64,000 nucleotides of DNA, taken from OLB16 sp964422415. Lineage in GTDB: Bacteria; Hinthialibacterota; Hinthialibacteria; OLB16. The number at the start of each line of letters is the position of its first letter. Positions within the stretch are counted from its first letter, which is position 1. Position numbers and translations under genes: made by a program. The notes under the pieces are model-generated. The model was not told the DNA's origin, did not search any database, and saw only the letters and a list, made by a program, of their open reading frames with translations. Positions 51,390 through 59,318 of the stretch are shown here, piece by piece. Where the stretch lies: positions 1 to 64,000 of the forward strand of contig CAYRBI010000005.1 in the NCBI GenBank assembly GCA_964422415.1, in the 5' to 3' direction.

Positions 51390-51860
51390 CTACTGACCCT
51401 CAGGGGCCGGAGAAAAACGTGGAATCACAACGGCGTTACCGCCCGCCTTACTGATTTTTTCCAGCGCACTTTTACTAAAAGCGTGTGCATGGAGTTCAAC
51501 TTTCACGGCGAATTCGCCATCGCCGAGGATCTTCACTAAACCTTGTGAATCCTTAATCCAGCCTTTGGCGGCCATTTCCTGAGGGGTCACTTTAGCACCC
51601 ACCTCGAGCTTGGCCAATGTGCTCAGGTTGACAATCTGAAACACGACACGGCTTATTGGTTTGAAGCCGACCTTTGGGGTACGGCGTTGGAGTGGCATCT
51701 GGCCACCCTCGAACCAGGCACGTTTTGTAAAACCGGATCGGGCACCATGTCCCTTGGTACCACGTCCAGAAGTTTTGCCCAGTCCGGAGCCATATCCCCT
51801 TCCGAGCCTCTTCTTGGTCTGTTTCGACCCAGGATTTGGAGAGAGTTTAGGGGAACTCAC
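51390..51860 (-). CDS. rplO: 50S ribosomal protein L15
   Basis: Large-subunit protein of 156 aa. It has the Gly-rich N-terminus KKRLGRGYGSGLGKTSGRGT and the GFEGGQ-like FEGGQMPLQRRTPK. It starts at GTG 51860 with GAGGAG 5 nt upstream and overlaps the rpmD stop by 4 bp. Confidence 0.97.
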   Translation of the reverse strand: MSSPKLSPNPGSKQTKKRLGRGYGSGLGKTSGRGTKGHGARSGFTKRAWFEGGQMPLQRRTPKVGFKPISRVVFQIVNLSTLAKLEVGAKVTPQEMAAKGWIKDSQGLVKILGDGEFAVKVELHAHAFSKSALEKISKAGGNAVVIPRFSPAPEGQ

Positions 51861-52045
51861 GATATCTCCTCGACAGAAATCAGATCCGTGACCATGCGGG
51901 TCATCCCCATAACCTGGGGAGTCATTTCCACTTCCACGGACTGGTTGATCTTGCGCAATCCGAGAGCGACCAAAGTGGCCGCCCTTGAAGGCTTGCGTCC
52001 ACAGGCGCTCTTTTTAAGTGTGATACGAACTTTCTTACCGATCAT
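51857..52045 (-). CDS. rpmD: 50S ribosomal protein L30
   Basis: Small protein of 62 aa. It has KKVRITLKKSACGRKPSRAA, TLVALGLRKINQSVEVEMTP and a PQVMGMTRMVTDLI segment, which fit the short bacterial L30. It lies between rpsE and rplO as usual. Confidence 0.95.
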   Translation of the reverse strand: MIGKKVRITLKKSACGRKPSRAATLVALGLRKINQSVEVEMTPQVMGMTRMVTDLISVEEIS

Positions 52046-52054
52046 GGCGATCTC

Positions 52055-52567
52055 TCAGTATCCCAGGACTTCCCGGACGGTCTTGCCACGCAGCACAGCT
52101 GCCTGGGAGGCCATACGCAGGTTCTTCAACCCCTCGATGGTGGCTTTGGCAATATTGATCTGATTACTGGAGCCGAGCGATTTTGTGAGGATATCCTCCA
52201 CCCCAGAAACCTCAATGATGGCGCGAACCGGACCACCCGCAATGACTCCCGTTCCGCGTGAGGCTGGTTTGAGGAGCACTCTGGCGGCGCTGAATTCGCC
52301 AGTTATCTCGTGCGGAATGGTCGCCCCAATCATGGGGACAGAAAACAAATTTTGGGAGGCCTTTTCCACGGCCTTACGGATGGCATCGGGAACCTCGGCG
52401 GCCTTGCCGTGACCCAATCCAACCCTGCCCTTCCCGTCGCCTACCGCTACCAAAGCACTGAAGGAGAACCTGCGTCCACCCTTCACCACTTTCGCGCTAC
52501 GGCTGACGTGGATGATTTTTTCCTGAAGGTCGCCCTTCTGCGATGACTTTTCCTTCTCGTTCCTCAT
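52055..52567 (-). CDS. rpsE: 30S ribosomal protein S5
   Basis: Decoding-fidelity protein of 170 aa. It has the double-stranded RNA-binding part KVVKGGRRFSFSALVAVGDG, GRVGLGHGKAAEVPDAIRKA and PASRGTGVIAGGPVRAIIEV. ATG 52567 is preferred over an upstream in-frame TTG at 52579; the ribosome site is weak in both cases. Confidence 0.97.
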   Translation of the reverse strand: MRNEKEKSSQKGDLQEKIIHVSRSAKVVKGGRRFSFSALVAVGDGKGRVGLGHGKAAEVPDAIRKAVEKASQNLFSVPMIGATIPHEITGEFSAARVLLKPASRGTGVIAGGPVRAIIEVSGVEDILTKSLGSSNQINIAKATIEGLKNLRMASQAAVLRGKTVREVLGY

Positions 52568-52587
52568 TCCGGATTCCAATTCAGGAT

Positions 52588-52953
52588 TTAGAAGTCAACT
52601 CCCGCCTCTCGGGCAGCGTCTGCAAAGGCCTTGACTCGGCCGTGATAGAGGTAACCACCGCGATCAAAAACAACCTGGGAAATCCCAATGGCTTTAATCT
52701 TCTCGCCAATCAGCTTCCCAGCCTTTGCGGCGGCTTCAACTCCACCCGTGGATTTCATCTGCTCCTGGAACTCCTTGGAGCTGGTGGTTACGGCGCAGAG
52801 AGTTCTACCATTCGTGTCATCTATCACCTGGCCAACTATGTGGCGTAGTGACCGGAATACGGCTAAACGCGGCCGTTCCGCTGTTCCAAATACCTTCTTC
52901 CGCACGCGGCGGTGTCTGGCATCTCGTCCAAATCTACGTGATTTTACCGTCAT
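52588..52953 (-). CDS. rplR: 50S ribosomal protein L18
   Basis: 5S rRNA-binding protein of 121 aa. Typical stretches are RRVRKKVFGTAERPRLAVFR, AAKAGKLIGEKIKAIGISQV and the FDRGGYLYHGRVKAFADAAR end. 22 nt after rplF. Confidence 0.98.
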   Translation of the reverse strand: MTVKSRRFGRDARHRRVRKKVFGTAERPRLAVFRSLRHIVGQVIDDTNGRTLCAVTTSSKEFQEQMKSTGGVEAAAKAGKLIGEKIKAIGISQVVFDRGGYLYHGRVKAFADAAREAGVDF

Positions 52954-52975
52954 GAGTGCCTTACGTCCTCATCGG

Positions 52976-53515
52976 TTAAGCGTTCTTCTTGCCGACCTTC
53001 AGCTTGATCTCTTCACCTGCATAACGTACACCCTTACCCTTATAGGGTTCAGGGCTGCGGAAGGCACGAATCTCGGCGGCTGTTTGACCGACCACCTCGT
53101 TATCGATACCCGCCACTGTCAGTTGGGTGTTTTTTTCGACTTTGATATCGATTCCAGCAGGGAACGGATACAAGATCGAGTGTGAGTAACCCAGTTCGAG
53201 TTTAAGGGTGGTTCCTTCAACGGCGGCTCGATAGCCAACCCCGAGGATTTCCAACTTCTTCTCGAAACCTTTGGTGACCCCAGTCACCATGTTGTTGATG
53301 AGGGCCCGTGTCAGGCCATGCATGGCTTTGGCACGGCGGTCCTCGGTTTCTTCACGGGTAACAACGATCCGGCCTTCATCAGAATTCACGGTCACACAGG
53401 GTGGCATGTTTCTGGAAAGGGTTCCCTTGGGTCCCTTGACCTCAATTCGGCCGTCACCAACCTTGATCTCAACCCCTTTCGGGAGTGCGATGGGAAGTTT
53501 TCCTATTCTTGACAT
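52976..53515 (-). CDS. rplF: 50S ribosomal protein L6
   Basis: Protein of 179 aa with two similar domains. It starts MSRIGKLPIALPKGVEIKVG, has VKGPKGTLSRNMPP and GVTKGFEKKLEILGVGYRAA, and ends with RSPEPYKGKGVRYAGEEIKL. It begins 6 nt after the rpsH stop. Confidence 0.98.
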   Translation of the reverse strand: MSRIGKLPIALPKGVEIKVGDGRIEVKGPKGTLSRNMPPCVTVNSDEGRIVVTREETEDRRAKAMHGLTRALINNMVTGVTKGFEKKLEILGVGYRAAVEGTTLKLELGYSHSILYPFPAGIDIKVEKNTQLTVAGIDNEVVGQTAAEIRAFRSPEPYKGKGVRYAGEEIKLKVGKKNA

Positions 53516-53521
53516 AATCCC

Positions 53522-53920
53522 TCACCAGATCCGGCAGAGGACTTCCCCGCCGATGCCCAGTTTACGGGCTTGCTTTCCAGACATGACGCCTTGGTTTGTG
53601 GAAAGGATCACGACACCGATCCCGCCTTGCACCTTGGGGATGTCTTCTTTGCCTACATAGACCCGGACGCTGGGCTTGCTGACTCTCTCAAGGCGCGAGA
53701 TGACACGTTCCCCTTCCTCGCCATACTTGAGGTAGATTCTCAGAATGCCCTGTTTCTTGTTATCCAAATACCGGTAGTTCCGGATGAAGCCCTCTTGTTT
53801 GAGAATGTTCGCCAAGCTTCTTTTGAGCTTAGATGAGGGCATTTCTACGCGGTCTTTCGTCACCACGTTGGCGTTGCGGATCCGTGTCAGAAAATCCGCG
53901 ATTGGGTCAGTCATCGACAT
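53522..53920 (-). CDS. rpsH: 30S ribosomal protein S8
   Basis: 16S rRNA-binding protein of 132 aa. The start MSMTDPIADFLTRIRNA is the usual one and GAGGA lies 10 nt upstream; a second ATG six bases in is less likely. The C-terminal ILSTNQGVMSGKQARKLGIG signature is intact. In other bacteria it represses the spc operon. Confidence 0.98.
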   Translation of the reverse strand: MSMTDPIADFLTRIRNANVVTKDRVEMPSSKLKRSLANILKQEGFIRNYRYLDNKKQGILRIYLKYGEEGERVISRLERVSKPSVRVYVGKEDIPKVQGGIGVVILSTNQGVMSGKQARKLGIGGEVLCRIW

Positions 53921-53939
53921 CGGGTCATCTTCCTCTCTG

Positions 53940-54125
53940 CTACCAGCTGGCCTTAGTCATTCCGGGAATCTCTCCCCGGTGAGCCATCTCACGGAGACAG
54001 ATACGGCAAAGCCGGAATTTCCGGTAGTATCCGCGTGAGCGGCCACACACTTGACAGCGGTGATATGCCCGGGTTGAGAACTTGGGCGTACGCTGACATT
54101 TTATAATCCAACTCTTCTTGGCCAT
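53940..54125 (-). CDS. rpsN: 30S ribosomal protein S14, type Z
   Basis: Zinc-binding S14 of 61 aa, the length of the type Z form. Zinc ligands are Cys24, Cys27, Cys40 and Cys43 (CQVC ... CRIC). The C-terminal LREMAHRGEIPGMTKASW is typical. 26 nt after rplE. Confidence 0.97.
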   Translation of the reverse strand: MAKKSWIIKCQRTPKFSTRAYHRCQVCGRSRGYYRKFRLCRICLREMAHRGEIPGMTKASW

Positions 54126-54151
54126 GGATCCAAGTGCTTCCCTTCAACCAG

Positions 54152-54691
54152 CTATTTTCTGAACGGCATCCCGAGGAGCGAGAGTAATTCGCGTCCCTCT
54201 TCGTCATTGCGCGCCGTGGTCACGATGGTGACATCCATACCGTGCAATTTCGGAATGTTGTCGTAATGGATTTCCGGAAAGACCAACTGTTCGGTCAACC
54301 CGAAGGTATAATTGCCCCGCCCATCAAAACTCCGTGTCGGCAGACCACGGAAGTCACGGATACGCGGGATAGCGATCGTCATCAACCGGTCCATGAGCGA
54401 CCACATCCGGTCACGCCTGAGGGTTACCATACAACCAATCGGCATGCCCTGACGGACCTTGAAGTTGGAGATCGACTTCCGTGCCCGTGTCACTACAGGA
54501 TGCTGGGCCGCAATAGCGGTCATGTTCACCCGTAAAGCTTCCAGGATCTTGATATCGCGGGAACCTTCTCCGACACCCATGTTCAGTGTCACCTTGACCA
54601 GCCGGGGAACCTGCATGGGGTTGGTGTACGAGAACCTCTTAATGAGGGCTGGTACGACCTGTTCACTGTATTTTTGTTGAAGCCTGTTCAT
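54152..54691 (-). CDS. rplE: 50S ribosomal protein L5
   Basis: 5S rRNA-binding protein of 179 aa, same length as in E. coli. It has VPRLVKVTLNMGVGEGSRD, KVRQGMPIGCMVTLRRDRMW and GRGNYTFGLTEQLVFPEIHY. 18 nt after rplX. Confidence 0.98.
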   Translation of the reverse strand: MNRLQQKYSEQVVPALIKRFSYTNPMQVPRLVKVTLNMGVGEGSRDIKILEALRVNMTAIAAQHPVVTRARKSISNFKVRQGMPIGCMVTLRRDRMWSLMDRLMTIAIPRIRDFRGLPTRSFDGRGNYTFGLTEQLVFPEIHYDNIPKLHGMDVTIVTTARNDEEGRELLSLLGMPFRK

Positions 54692-54709
54692 AGTTCTCGG
54701 TGGCTCCGA

Positions 54710-54952
54710 TTATTCTTCGGTCAAGACCTTGACATTGGACTGATGAATGGGCAGTTCACGGTCAATGATGCCACCCTTCACATTCTTCTGAGGATTTGGA
54801 CGGACATGCTTCTTCCTCATATTAATGTTTTCCACCAGGATCCGTTGGTCCTTGGGGAATACATGCAGGACCTTGCCGGTGCGTCCGCGATCGCGGCGGC
54901 TGCCACCAATGACCTTCACGGTATCCCCTTTTTTTACAAATGCTTTCGCCAT
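54710..54952 (-). CDS. rplX: 50S ribosomal protein L24
   Basis: Assembly-initiating protein of 80 aa with a KOW motif (KKGDTVKVIGGSRRDRGRTG). It is shorter than the E. coli protein but includes the KHVRPNPQKNVKGGIID segment. ATG 54952 has GAGGAAGG upstream; a longer frame runs back into the preceding gene. It is separated from rplN by an inserted gene. Confidence 0.95.
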   Translation of the reverse strand: MAKAFVKKGDTVKVIGGSRRDRGRTGKVLHVFPKDQRILVENINMRKKHVRPNPQKNVKGGIIDRELPIHQSNVKVLTEE

Positions 54953-54976
54953 GTTCTCACCTTCCTCACACACAAA

Positions 54977-54996
54977 CCTCGGGGTTACCCCCGAGG
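54977..54996 (-). terminator. Hairpin between the TIGR04073-type gene and rplX
   Basis: Perfect 8-bp stem CCTCGGGG/CCCCGAGG with a 4-nt loop. On the minus strand it is followed by TTTGTGTGTG. It may partly stop transcription or protect the mRNA end; full termination would cut off the essential genes downstream. Confidence 0.5.
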
Positions 54997-55038
54997 CACG
55001 TGGGTTCCTCCTGTCCGGAATCGAGCGGAGGCCAGGTT

Positions 55039-55410
55039 TCAATAATCGTATGTTTCGGTGATATATTCCGGCTGGACGCGGGATTTGAAATTGTTCCCCC
55101 CAGGTCCGGGGCTCAGGAAGGTCACCGTATCCCAAATCCCATGAGCCGTACGCTTAAATCCCTCCCGGAAGCCGCGGACAGTCCCGACCGACATGGCCTT
55201 GATCGTGGCCCGGTCACGGTTCGGAATATACTGTCCCTTGTTTTCACGGTAGGTGTTGGCAATCTGGTTGGGAATCTCGAAAACACCCAAGAAGGTGTTG
55301 GCGAGACCACGTCCCAATTTTTCGGTTGCCGACTGTCCCTGTGCACGTTCGCACACACATAACAGACCAACGACAAGGACCAACGAACTTAACACGACGC
55401 AACTTCTCAC
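55039..55410 (-). CDS. Exported TIGR04073-type protein inside the ribosomal operon
   Basis: Protein of 123 aa with a signal peptide (about 25 residues, ending ERAQG-Q). The mature start TEKLGRGLANTFLGVFEIPN, the middle MSVGTVRGFREGFKRTAHGI, then WDTVTFLSPGP and the VQPEYIT end fit the exosortase-system-associated TIGR04073 family. That family is known mainly from proteobacterial and PVC-type genomes; the function is unclear. It starts at GTG 55410 with AGGAGG 9 nt upstream. It sits between rplN and rplX, bracketed by hairpins at 55441-55462 and 54977-54996. Such a gene is foreign to the usual spc order. Confidence 0.8.
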   Translation of the reverse strand: MRSCVVLSSLVLVVGLLCVCERAQGQSATEKLGRGLANTFLGVFEIPNQIANTYRENKGQYIPNRDRATIKAMSVGTVRGFREGFKRTAHGIWDTVTFLSPGPGGNNFKSRVQPEYITETYDY

Positions 55411-55440
55411 GATCCCCTACCTCCTGCTTGCGCTGGCCCC

Positions 55441-55462
55441 TTTCCCCTCATTTCCGGGGAAA
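55441..55462 (-). terminator. Hairpin directly after rplN
   Basis: Stem TTTCCCC/GGGGAAA (7 bp, 8-nt loop) starting 3 nt after the rplN stop on the minus strand. No T-run follows, so attenuation or processing is more likely than full termination. Confidence 0.4.
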
Positions 55463-55465
55463 GAA

Positions 55466-55834
55466 TCAGATTACCTCCGGGGCCAAGGAGACAATCCGCA
55501 TATACTTTTCGTCTCTCAGTTCTCTCGCGATTGGTCCAAACACACGTGTCCCAATCGGTTCTTTAGCGTCATTGACAAGCACTGCGGCATTCTCATCGAA
55601 CCGGATGTACGAACCATCCTTGCGTCGAAATACCTTGCGCATCCTGACGATGACAGCTTTTTTGACCTCACCCTTCTTGACGGTGCCATCAGGAATAGCT
55701 TCTTTGACCGCTACGACGATCATGTCTCCCAGACTGGCATAGCGCCGATTGGTGCCACCCAAAACCCGGATACATTGCACCTTTTTGGCACCTGTATTGT
55801 CGGCGACAGAAAGATAGGTTTGTTCTTGAATCAT
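55466..55834 (-). CDS. rplN: 50S ribosomal protein L14
   Basis: Protein of 122 aa at the subunit interface. It starts MIQEQTYLSVADNTGAKKVQ and has GDMIVVAVKEAIPDGTVKKG and the YIRFDENAAVLVND signature. It lies 74 nt after rpsQ, and 55 nt before the inserted exported-protein gene. Confidence 0.98.
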   Translation of the reverse strand: MIQEQTYLSVADNTGAKKVQCIRVLGGTNRRYASLGDMIVVAVKEAIPDGTVKKGEVKKAVIVRMRKVFRRKDGSYIRFDENAAVLVNDAKEPIGTRVFGPIARELRDEKYMRIVSLAPEVI

Positions 55835-55908
55835 AACAAACTCGTTCCCTGTTTTCTACTCCCCGGACCGGTTCTCGTGAACATCCGGAGGGTGCGTTTG
55901 AATCTTGC

Positions 55909-56166
55909 TCAACCGGCTTTTTTAACTATCTCTACGATCCGCCAGCACTTGGTTTTAGAGATTGGGCGGGTCTCCATCATACGGACCATGTCGCCTTCCC
56001 CGCACTGGTTCTGTTCATCATGAGCATGGTATTTACAGCTACTCTTGACGGTTTTTCCATACAGCGGGTGTTCGACGAGTCTTTCGACGACGACCACAGC
56101 TGTCTTATCCATTTTGGACGAGACCACGGTCCCTACACGGACTTTGCGGAGCGATTTCCTAGGCAT
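55909..56166 (-). CDS. rpsQ: 30S ribosomal protein S17
   Basis: Protein of 85 aa. It has VRVGTVVSSKMDKTAVVVVE and the YHAHDEQNQCGEGDMVRMME segment. I chose ATG 56166 with GAGAG 8 nt upstream; an in-frame TTG at 56184 would add six residues. It overlaps the rpmC stop by 8 bp, so translation is coupled. Confidence 0.95.
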   Translation of the reverse strand: MPRKSLRKVRVGTVVSSKMDKTAVVVVERLVEHPLYGKTVKSSCKYHAHDEQNQCGEGDMVRMMETRPISKTKCWRIVEIVKKAG

Positions 56167-56368
56167 TTTTCTTACTCTCGACAAGTTCGGTCTCTTTCAG
56201 CACGGTTAACCCACGCGCAATATCCCGTTTCAGGGACTTGATCATGTTCGTGTTTTCCAACTGACCAGTAGCTGTTTTAAATCTTTGCGAGAAAAGTTCT
56301 TCTTTCATCGATTTCACTTTCCCGCTGATTTCAACTTTGGTCATATCGCGAAAGTCATTGGCTTTCAT
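56159..56368 (-). CDS. rpmC: 50S ribosomal protein L29
   Basis: Two-helix protein of 69 aa. MKANDFRDMTKVEISGKVKS, KEELFSQRFKTATGQLEN and IKSLKRDIARGLTVLKE are typical. It lies 12 nt after rplP and overlaps the rpsQ start. Confidence 0.96.
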   Translation of the reverse strand: MKANDFRDMTKVEISGKVKSMKEELFSQRFKTATGQLENTNMIKSLKRDIARGLTVLKETELVESKKNA

Positions 56369-56380
56369 GCGTGGTTCTTC

Positions 56381-56803
56381 CTATTCAATGCGAATCTCGT
56401 CACGGCTGACTGTGCGTGTTCTCACGGGGAGTTTGTGTCCCGCCAAGCGCATCGCTTCTTCCGCCAGTTGACGTGGCACACCCTCGATTTCGAAGAGGAT
56501 CATGCCAGGTTTTACGACGGCGACATGCATTTCTGGTGTTCCCTTACCACTCCCCATACGGGTTTCGGCGGGGTGCTTCGTCACCGGTTTGTGCGGAAAG
56601 ACACGAATCCAGACTTTTCCAGAGCGCTTCATAAAACGAGTGATGGCGATACGGGCGGCTTCAATTTGCCGCGAGGTCACCCAACCCGGAGTCATGGCCT
56701 TAAGACCGAACTCGCCAAAGGAGACTTCGCTTCCGCGGTATGCAGTCCCTCTCATTCTACCTTTTTGATGTTTGCGGAATTTACTCCGCTTAGGCATTAG
56801 CAT
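56381..56803 (-). CDS. rplP: 50S ribosomal protein L16
   Basis: Protein of 140 aa near the peptidyl-transferase centre. The start MLMPKRSKFRKHQKGRMRG matches the family, so the first ATG is used even though GGAGG lies 12 nt upstream. The middle has VTSRQIEAARIAITRFMKRS and GSGKGTPEMHVAVVKPG. It overlaps the rpsC end by 14 bp. Confidence 0.98.
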   Translation of the reverse strand: MLMPKRSKFRKHQKGRMRGTAYRGSEVSFGEFGLKAMTPGWVTSRQIEAARIAITRFMKRSGKVWIRVFPHKPVTKHPAETRMGSGKGTPEMHVAVVKPGMILFEIEGVPRQLAEEAMRLAGHKLPVRTRTVSRDEIRIE

Positions 56804-57473
56804 TGGTTGCCGTAGCCTCCTCTTCGATCACGACTTCCTGCCGACGGCGCGGTAACACTTCACCCTTGAAGATCCAAACCTTCACGCCGATCACACCATA
56901 AGTGGTACGTGCTTGAGCAAAACCATAATCGATGTCCGCGCGGAAGGTATGCAGGGGAACCCGTCCTTCACGGTAACCCTCGGTGCGGGACATTTCGGCG
57001 CCGCCCAACCGTCCCGAGATCACAACACGTGTACCCAAGGCTCCCGCCTGCATAACGCTTTGAATGGCGCGCTTGAGGGTTCTGCGGAAGGAGGCGCGGT
57101 TTTCGAGCTGCAGGGCGATATTCTCTCCCACAAGTTGTGCATCGAGGTCCGCGATCTTGATCTCCTGGATATTCAGGACCACCTGCTTGTCCGTCTTGGA
57201 CTGGACCAGCTTCTTGAGCCTTTCGACTTCCTGGCCACGGCGTCCAATGATAATGCCTGGCCGCGCGGTGTGGATGGTGATACGTAGGCGCTTGGTATAG
57301 CGCTCGATCTCCACATTCGAGATACCGGCATGAGAGAGCTGTTTCTTCACTAAGTTCCGGATCATCCGGTCTTCATGTAGATAATCCGCGAAGTTCTTCT
57401 CAGCGTACCACTTGGACTTCCAAGTCGTGGTTACGCCGAGACGGTTTGCTCTGGGGTGTACTTTCTGTCCCAC
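56790..57473 (-). CDS. rpsC: 30S ribosomal protein S3
   Basis: Protein of 227 aa at the mRNA entry channel. The start MGQKVHPRANRLGVTTTWKS, the KH domain (GIIIGRRGQEVERLKKLV) and the C-terminal GRLGGAEMSRTEGYREGRVP signature are all present. 32 nt after rplV. Confidence 0.98.
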   Translation of the reverse strand: MGQKVHPRANRLGVTTTWKSKWYAEKNFADYLHEDRMIRNLVKKQLSHAGISNVEIERYTKRLRITIHTARPGIIIGRRGQEVERLKKLVQSKTDKQVVLNIQEIKIADLDAQLVGENIALQLENRASFRRTLKRAIQSVMQAGALGTRVVISGRLGGAEMSRTEGYREGRVPLHTFRADIDYGFAQARTTYGVIGVKVWIFKGEVLPRRRQEVVIEEEATATNANA

Positions 57474-57505
57474 TGGCCTTGGTCTCCCTTTCTTTCAGTG
57501 GCCCC

Positions 57506-57859
57506 TTACTGGCGTTCCTCGAGCTCGACATGAATATGGCTGGCTCGCTTGAGAATTGGATGCGCGCGTCCTTGCGGGGCGGGCTGAATTCTCTTGAGTT
57601 TTCCTTGGATGCCAGCCATACCGGCCTCATCCACCCACACCCGGGAGACATACAACAAGTCCCGGTCCAGGCGATTATTTTCGATTGCGTTATGATAGGC
57701 GGACTGCAGTACCTTCTCTACCAGTCGAGCCGGCTTGTTAAAGGTGAAGTGCAATATCGCCTGGGCCTCGTGATAGGCCTTACCGCGGATCATGTCGGCG
57801 ACTAACCGGCATTTCCTTGGCGCGACGCGGGCAAACTTGTGACTGGCTTTAGCACCCAT
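57506..57859 (-). CDS. rplV: 50S ribosomal protein L22
   Basis: Exit-tunnel protein of 117 aa. It starts MGAKASHKFARVAPRKCRLV, followed by ADMIRGKAYHEAQAILHFT; the end has GRAHPILKRASHIHVELEER. 9 nt after rpsS. Confidence 0.97.
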   Translation of the reverse strand: MGAKASHKFARVAPRKCRLVADMIRGKAYHEAQAILHFTFNKPARLVEKVLQSAYHNAIENNRLDRDLLYVSRVWVDEAGMAGIQGKLKRIQPAPQGRAHPILKRASHIHVELEERQ

Positions 57860-57868
57860 GGAACCTTC

Positions 57869-58153
57869 TCACTTCATCCGTACCGTCTTGGCGGATTTTC
57901 CGCCATGTGCTTTGAACGTGCGTGTCGGGGAAAACTCACCCAGTTTGTGGCCGACCATATTCTCGGTCACATAGACCGGGATGAACTTCTTGCCGTTGTG
58001 GACCGCGATATTATGGCCCACAAATTCCGGAAGAATCACGCTACGCCGCGACCAAGTCCGGATAACGCGTTTTTCACGCGTTTGATTCATGGAATCGATT
58101 TTGCTGACCAAATGGCCATCCACAAAGGGACCCTTTTTAAGCGACCTCGGCAT
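57869..58153 (-). CDS. rpsS: 30S ribosomal protein S19
   Basis: Head protein of 94 aa. It starts MPRSLKKGPFVDGHLVSKID and has TWSRRSVILPEFVGHNIAVH and the ENMVGHKLGEFSPTRTFKAH end. 22 nt after rplB. Confidence 0.98.
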   Translation of the reverse strand: MPRSLKKGPFVDGHLVSKIDSMNQTREKRVIRTWSRRSVILPEFVGHNIAVHNGKKFIPVYVTENMVGHKLGEFSPTRTFKAHGGKSAKTVRMK

Positions 58154-58175
58154 CTTTGTTCCTCGTCCCGAATCC

Positions 58176-59000
58176 TCAGCTCTTTCTTCTGCGAACGATC
58201 ATCGATCCTGTTCGCTTGTTCTTACGTGTACGATACCCCTTACTCGGTGTGCCCCAAGGAGAGCACGGGTGACGGCCACCCGAAGACTTCCCTTCGCCAC
58301 CACCCATGGGGTGGTCAACCGGGTTTCTAGCGACACCACGTGACAGGGGGCGTTTCCCCATCCATCGAGTACGTCCGGCCTTACCGATGGAGATATTCAT
58401 ATGGTCGGGATTGCCAACCGCACCAATCGTGGCCCGGCAGTCCAAGTGGACATAACGGACTTCTGAAGAGGGAAGCTTAATCTGGGCATAGTCGCCTTCC
58501 TTGGCGGCCACCTGAGCATATGCTCCAGCGGCACGTGCCATGGCGGCTCCCTTGCCAATCTTCAGCTCGATCGCATGGACCAGCGTACCTTCCAGGATCC
58601 GGCGCAGTGGAAGGCAATTGCCCTCCTTGTGTTCCGCCTTGGGGCCACTTTCCAGAACATCCCCGACCTTGATATTGGCGGGCGCGAGGATATACCTTTT
58701 TTCCCCATCCGCATAGTTCAACAGAGCGATACGGGCGGACCGGTTGGGGTCGTATTCAATATGGGCGACCTTGGCCGGAATCCCATCCTTGTTGCGCTTG
58801 AAGTCAATCAACCGGTAGCGCCGTTTGTGTCCACCACCGCGATGGCGGCTGGTGACACGGCCGTAGTTGTTACGGCCAGATGAGCGCGTGATCGGCTGAA
58901 GCAAGGACCTTTCGGGTGTGCTCCGCGTCACTTCCTCGAAAGCCGCTGTGGTCATGAACCGTCGGCTTGCGGTGACTGGTTTATAGGATTTTATCGCCAT
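58176..59000 (-). CDS. rplB: 50S ribosomal protein L2
   Basis: Protein of 274 aa needed for peptidyl transfer. Marks: NNYGRVTSRHRGGGHKRRYR, the APANIKVGDVLESGPKAEHK segment, and the catalytic-site region VARNPVDHPMGGGEGKSSGG with the conserved His. 13 nt after rplW. Confidence 0.98.
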   Translation of the reverse strand: MAIKSYKPVTASRRFMTTAAFEEVTRSTPERSLLQPITRSSGRNNYGRVTSRHRGGGHKRRYRLIDFKRNKDGIPAKVAHIEYDPNRSARIALLNYADGEKRYILAPANIKVGDVLESGPKAEHKEGNCLPLRRILEGTLVHAIELKIGKGAAMARAAGAYAQVAAKEGDYAQIKLPSSEVRYVHLDCRATIGAVGNPDHMNISIGKAGRTRWMGKRPLSRGVARNPVDHPMGGGEGKSSGGRHPCSPWGTPSKGYRTRKNKRTGSMIVRRRKS

Positions 59001-59013
59001 GGATCCCTAATCC

Positions 59014-59304
59014 TTAGAATTCGATCGTATAACCGGGCTTCAGCTTGACGATGGCCTTTTTCCAGTGCGGCGTGTTACCGGCACGAACCCGGACACGGCG
59101 CATTTTACCCGGCATGGTCATCACTCGAACATTATCCACCTTCACCTTGAAGATGGTTTCAACGGCGTTTTTAATCTGATACTTGTTGGCGCGCAGATCC
59201 ACACGAAATGCATACCGGCCTTCCTTCTCTTGAAGGTCATTGGTGCGTTCCGTGAACCAGAACTTGAGCACAACATCTTGTGGGGTGCGTAAATGCTGGG
59301 CCAT
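59014..59304 (-). CDS. rplW: 50S ribosomal protein L23
   Basis: Exit-site protein of 96 aa that docks the signal recognition particle and trigger factor. It has KEGRYAFRVDLRANKYQIKN and AVETIFKVKVDNVRVMTMPG. 14 nt after rplD. Confidence 0.97.
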   Translation of the reverse strand: MAQHLRTPQDVVLKFWFTERTNDLQEKEGRYAFRVDLRANKYQIKNAVETIFKVKVDNVRVMTMPGKMRRVRVRAGNTPHWKKAIVKLKPGYTIEF

Positions 59305-59318
59305 GCTGTCCCTTCCCC

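Noticed and set aside
54953..55135. Longer N-terminus for L24
   Set aside because: The extension runs through the hairpin and into the end of the TIGR04073-type gene; a good ribosome site precedes the internal ATG.
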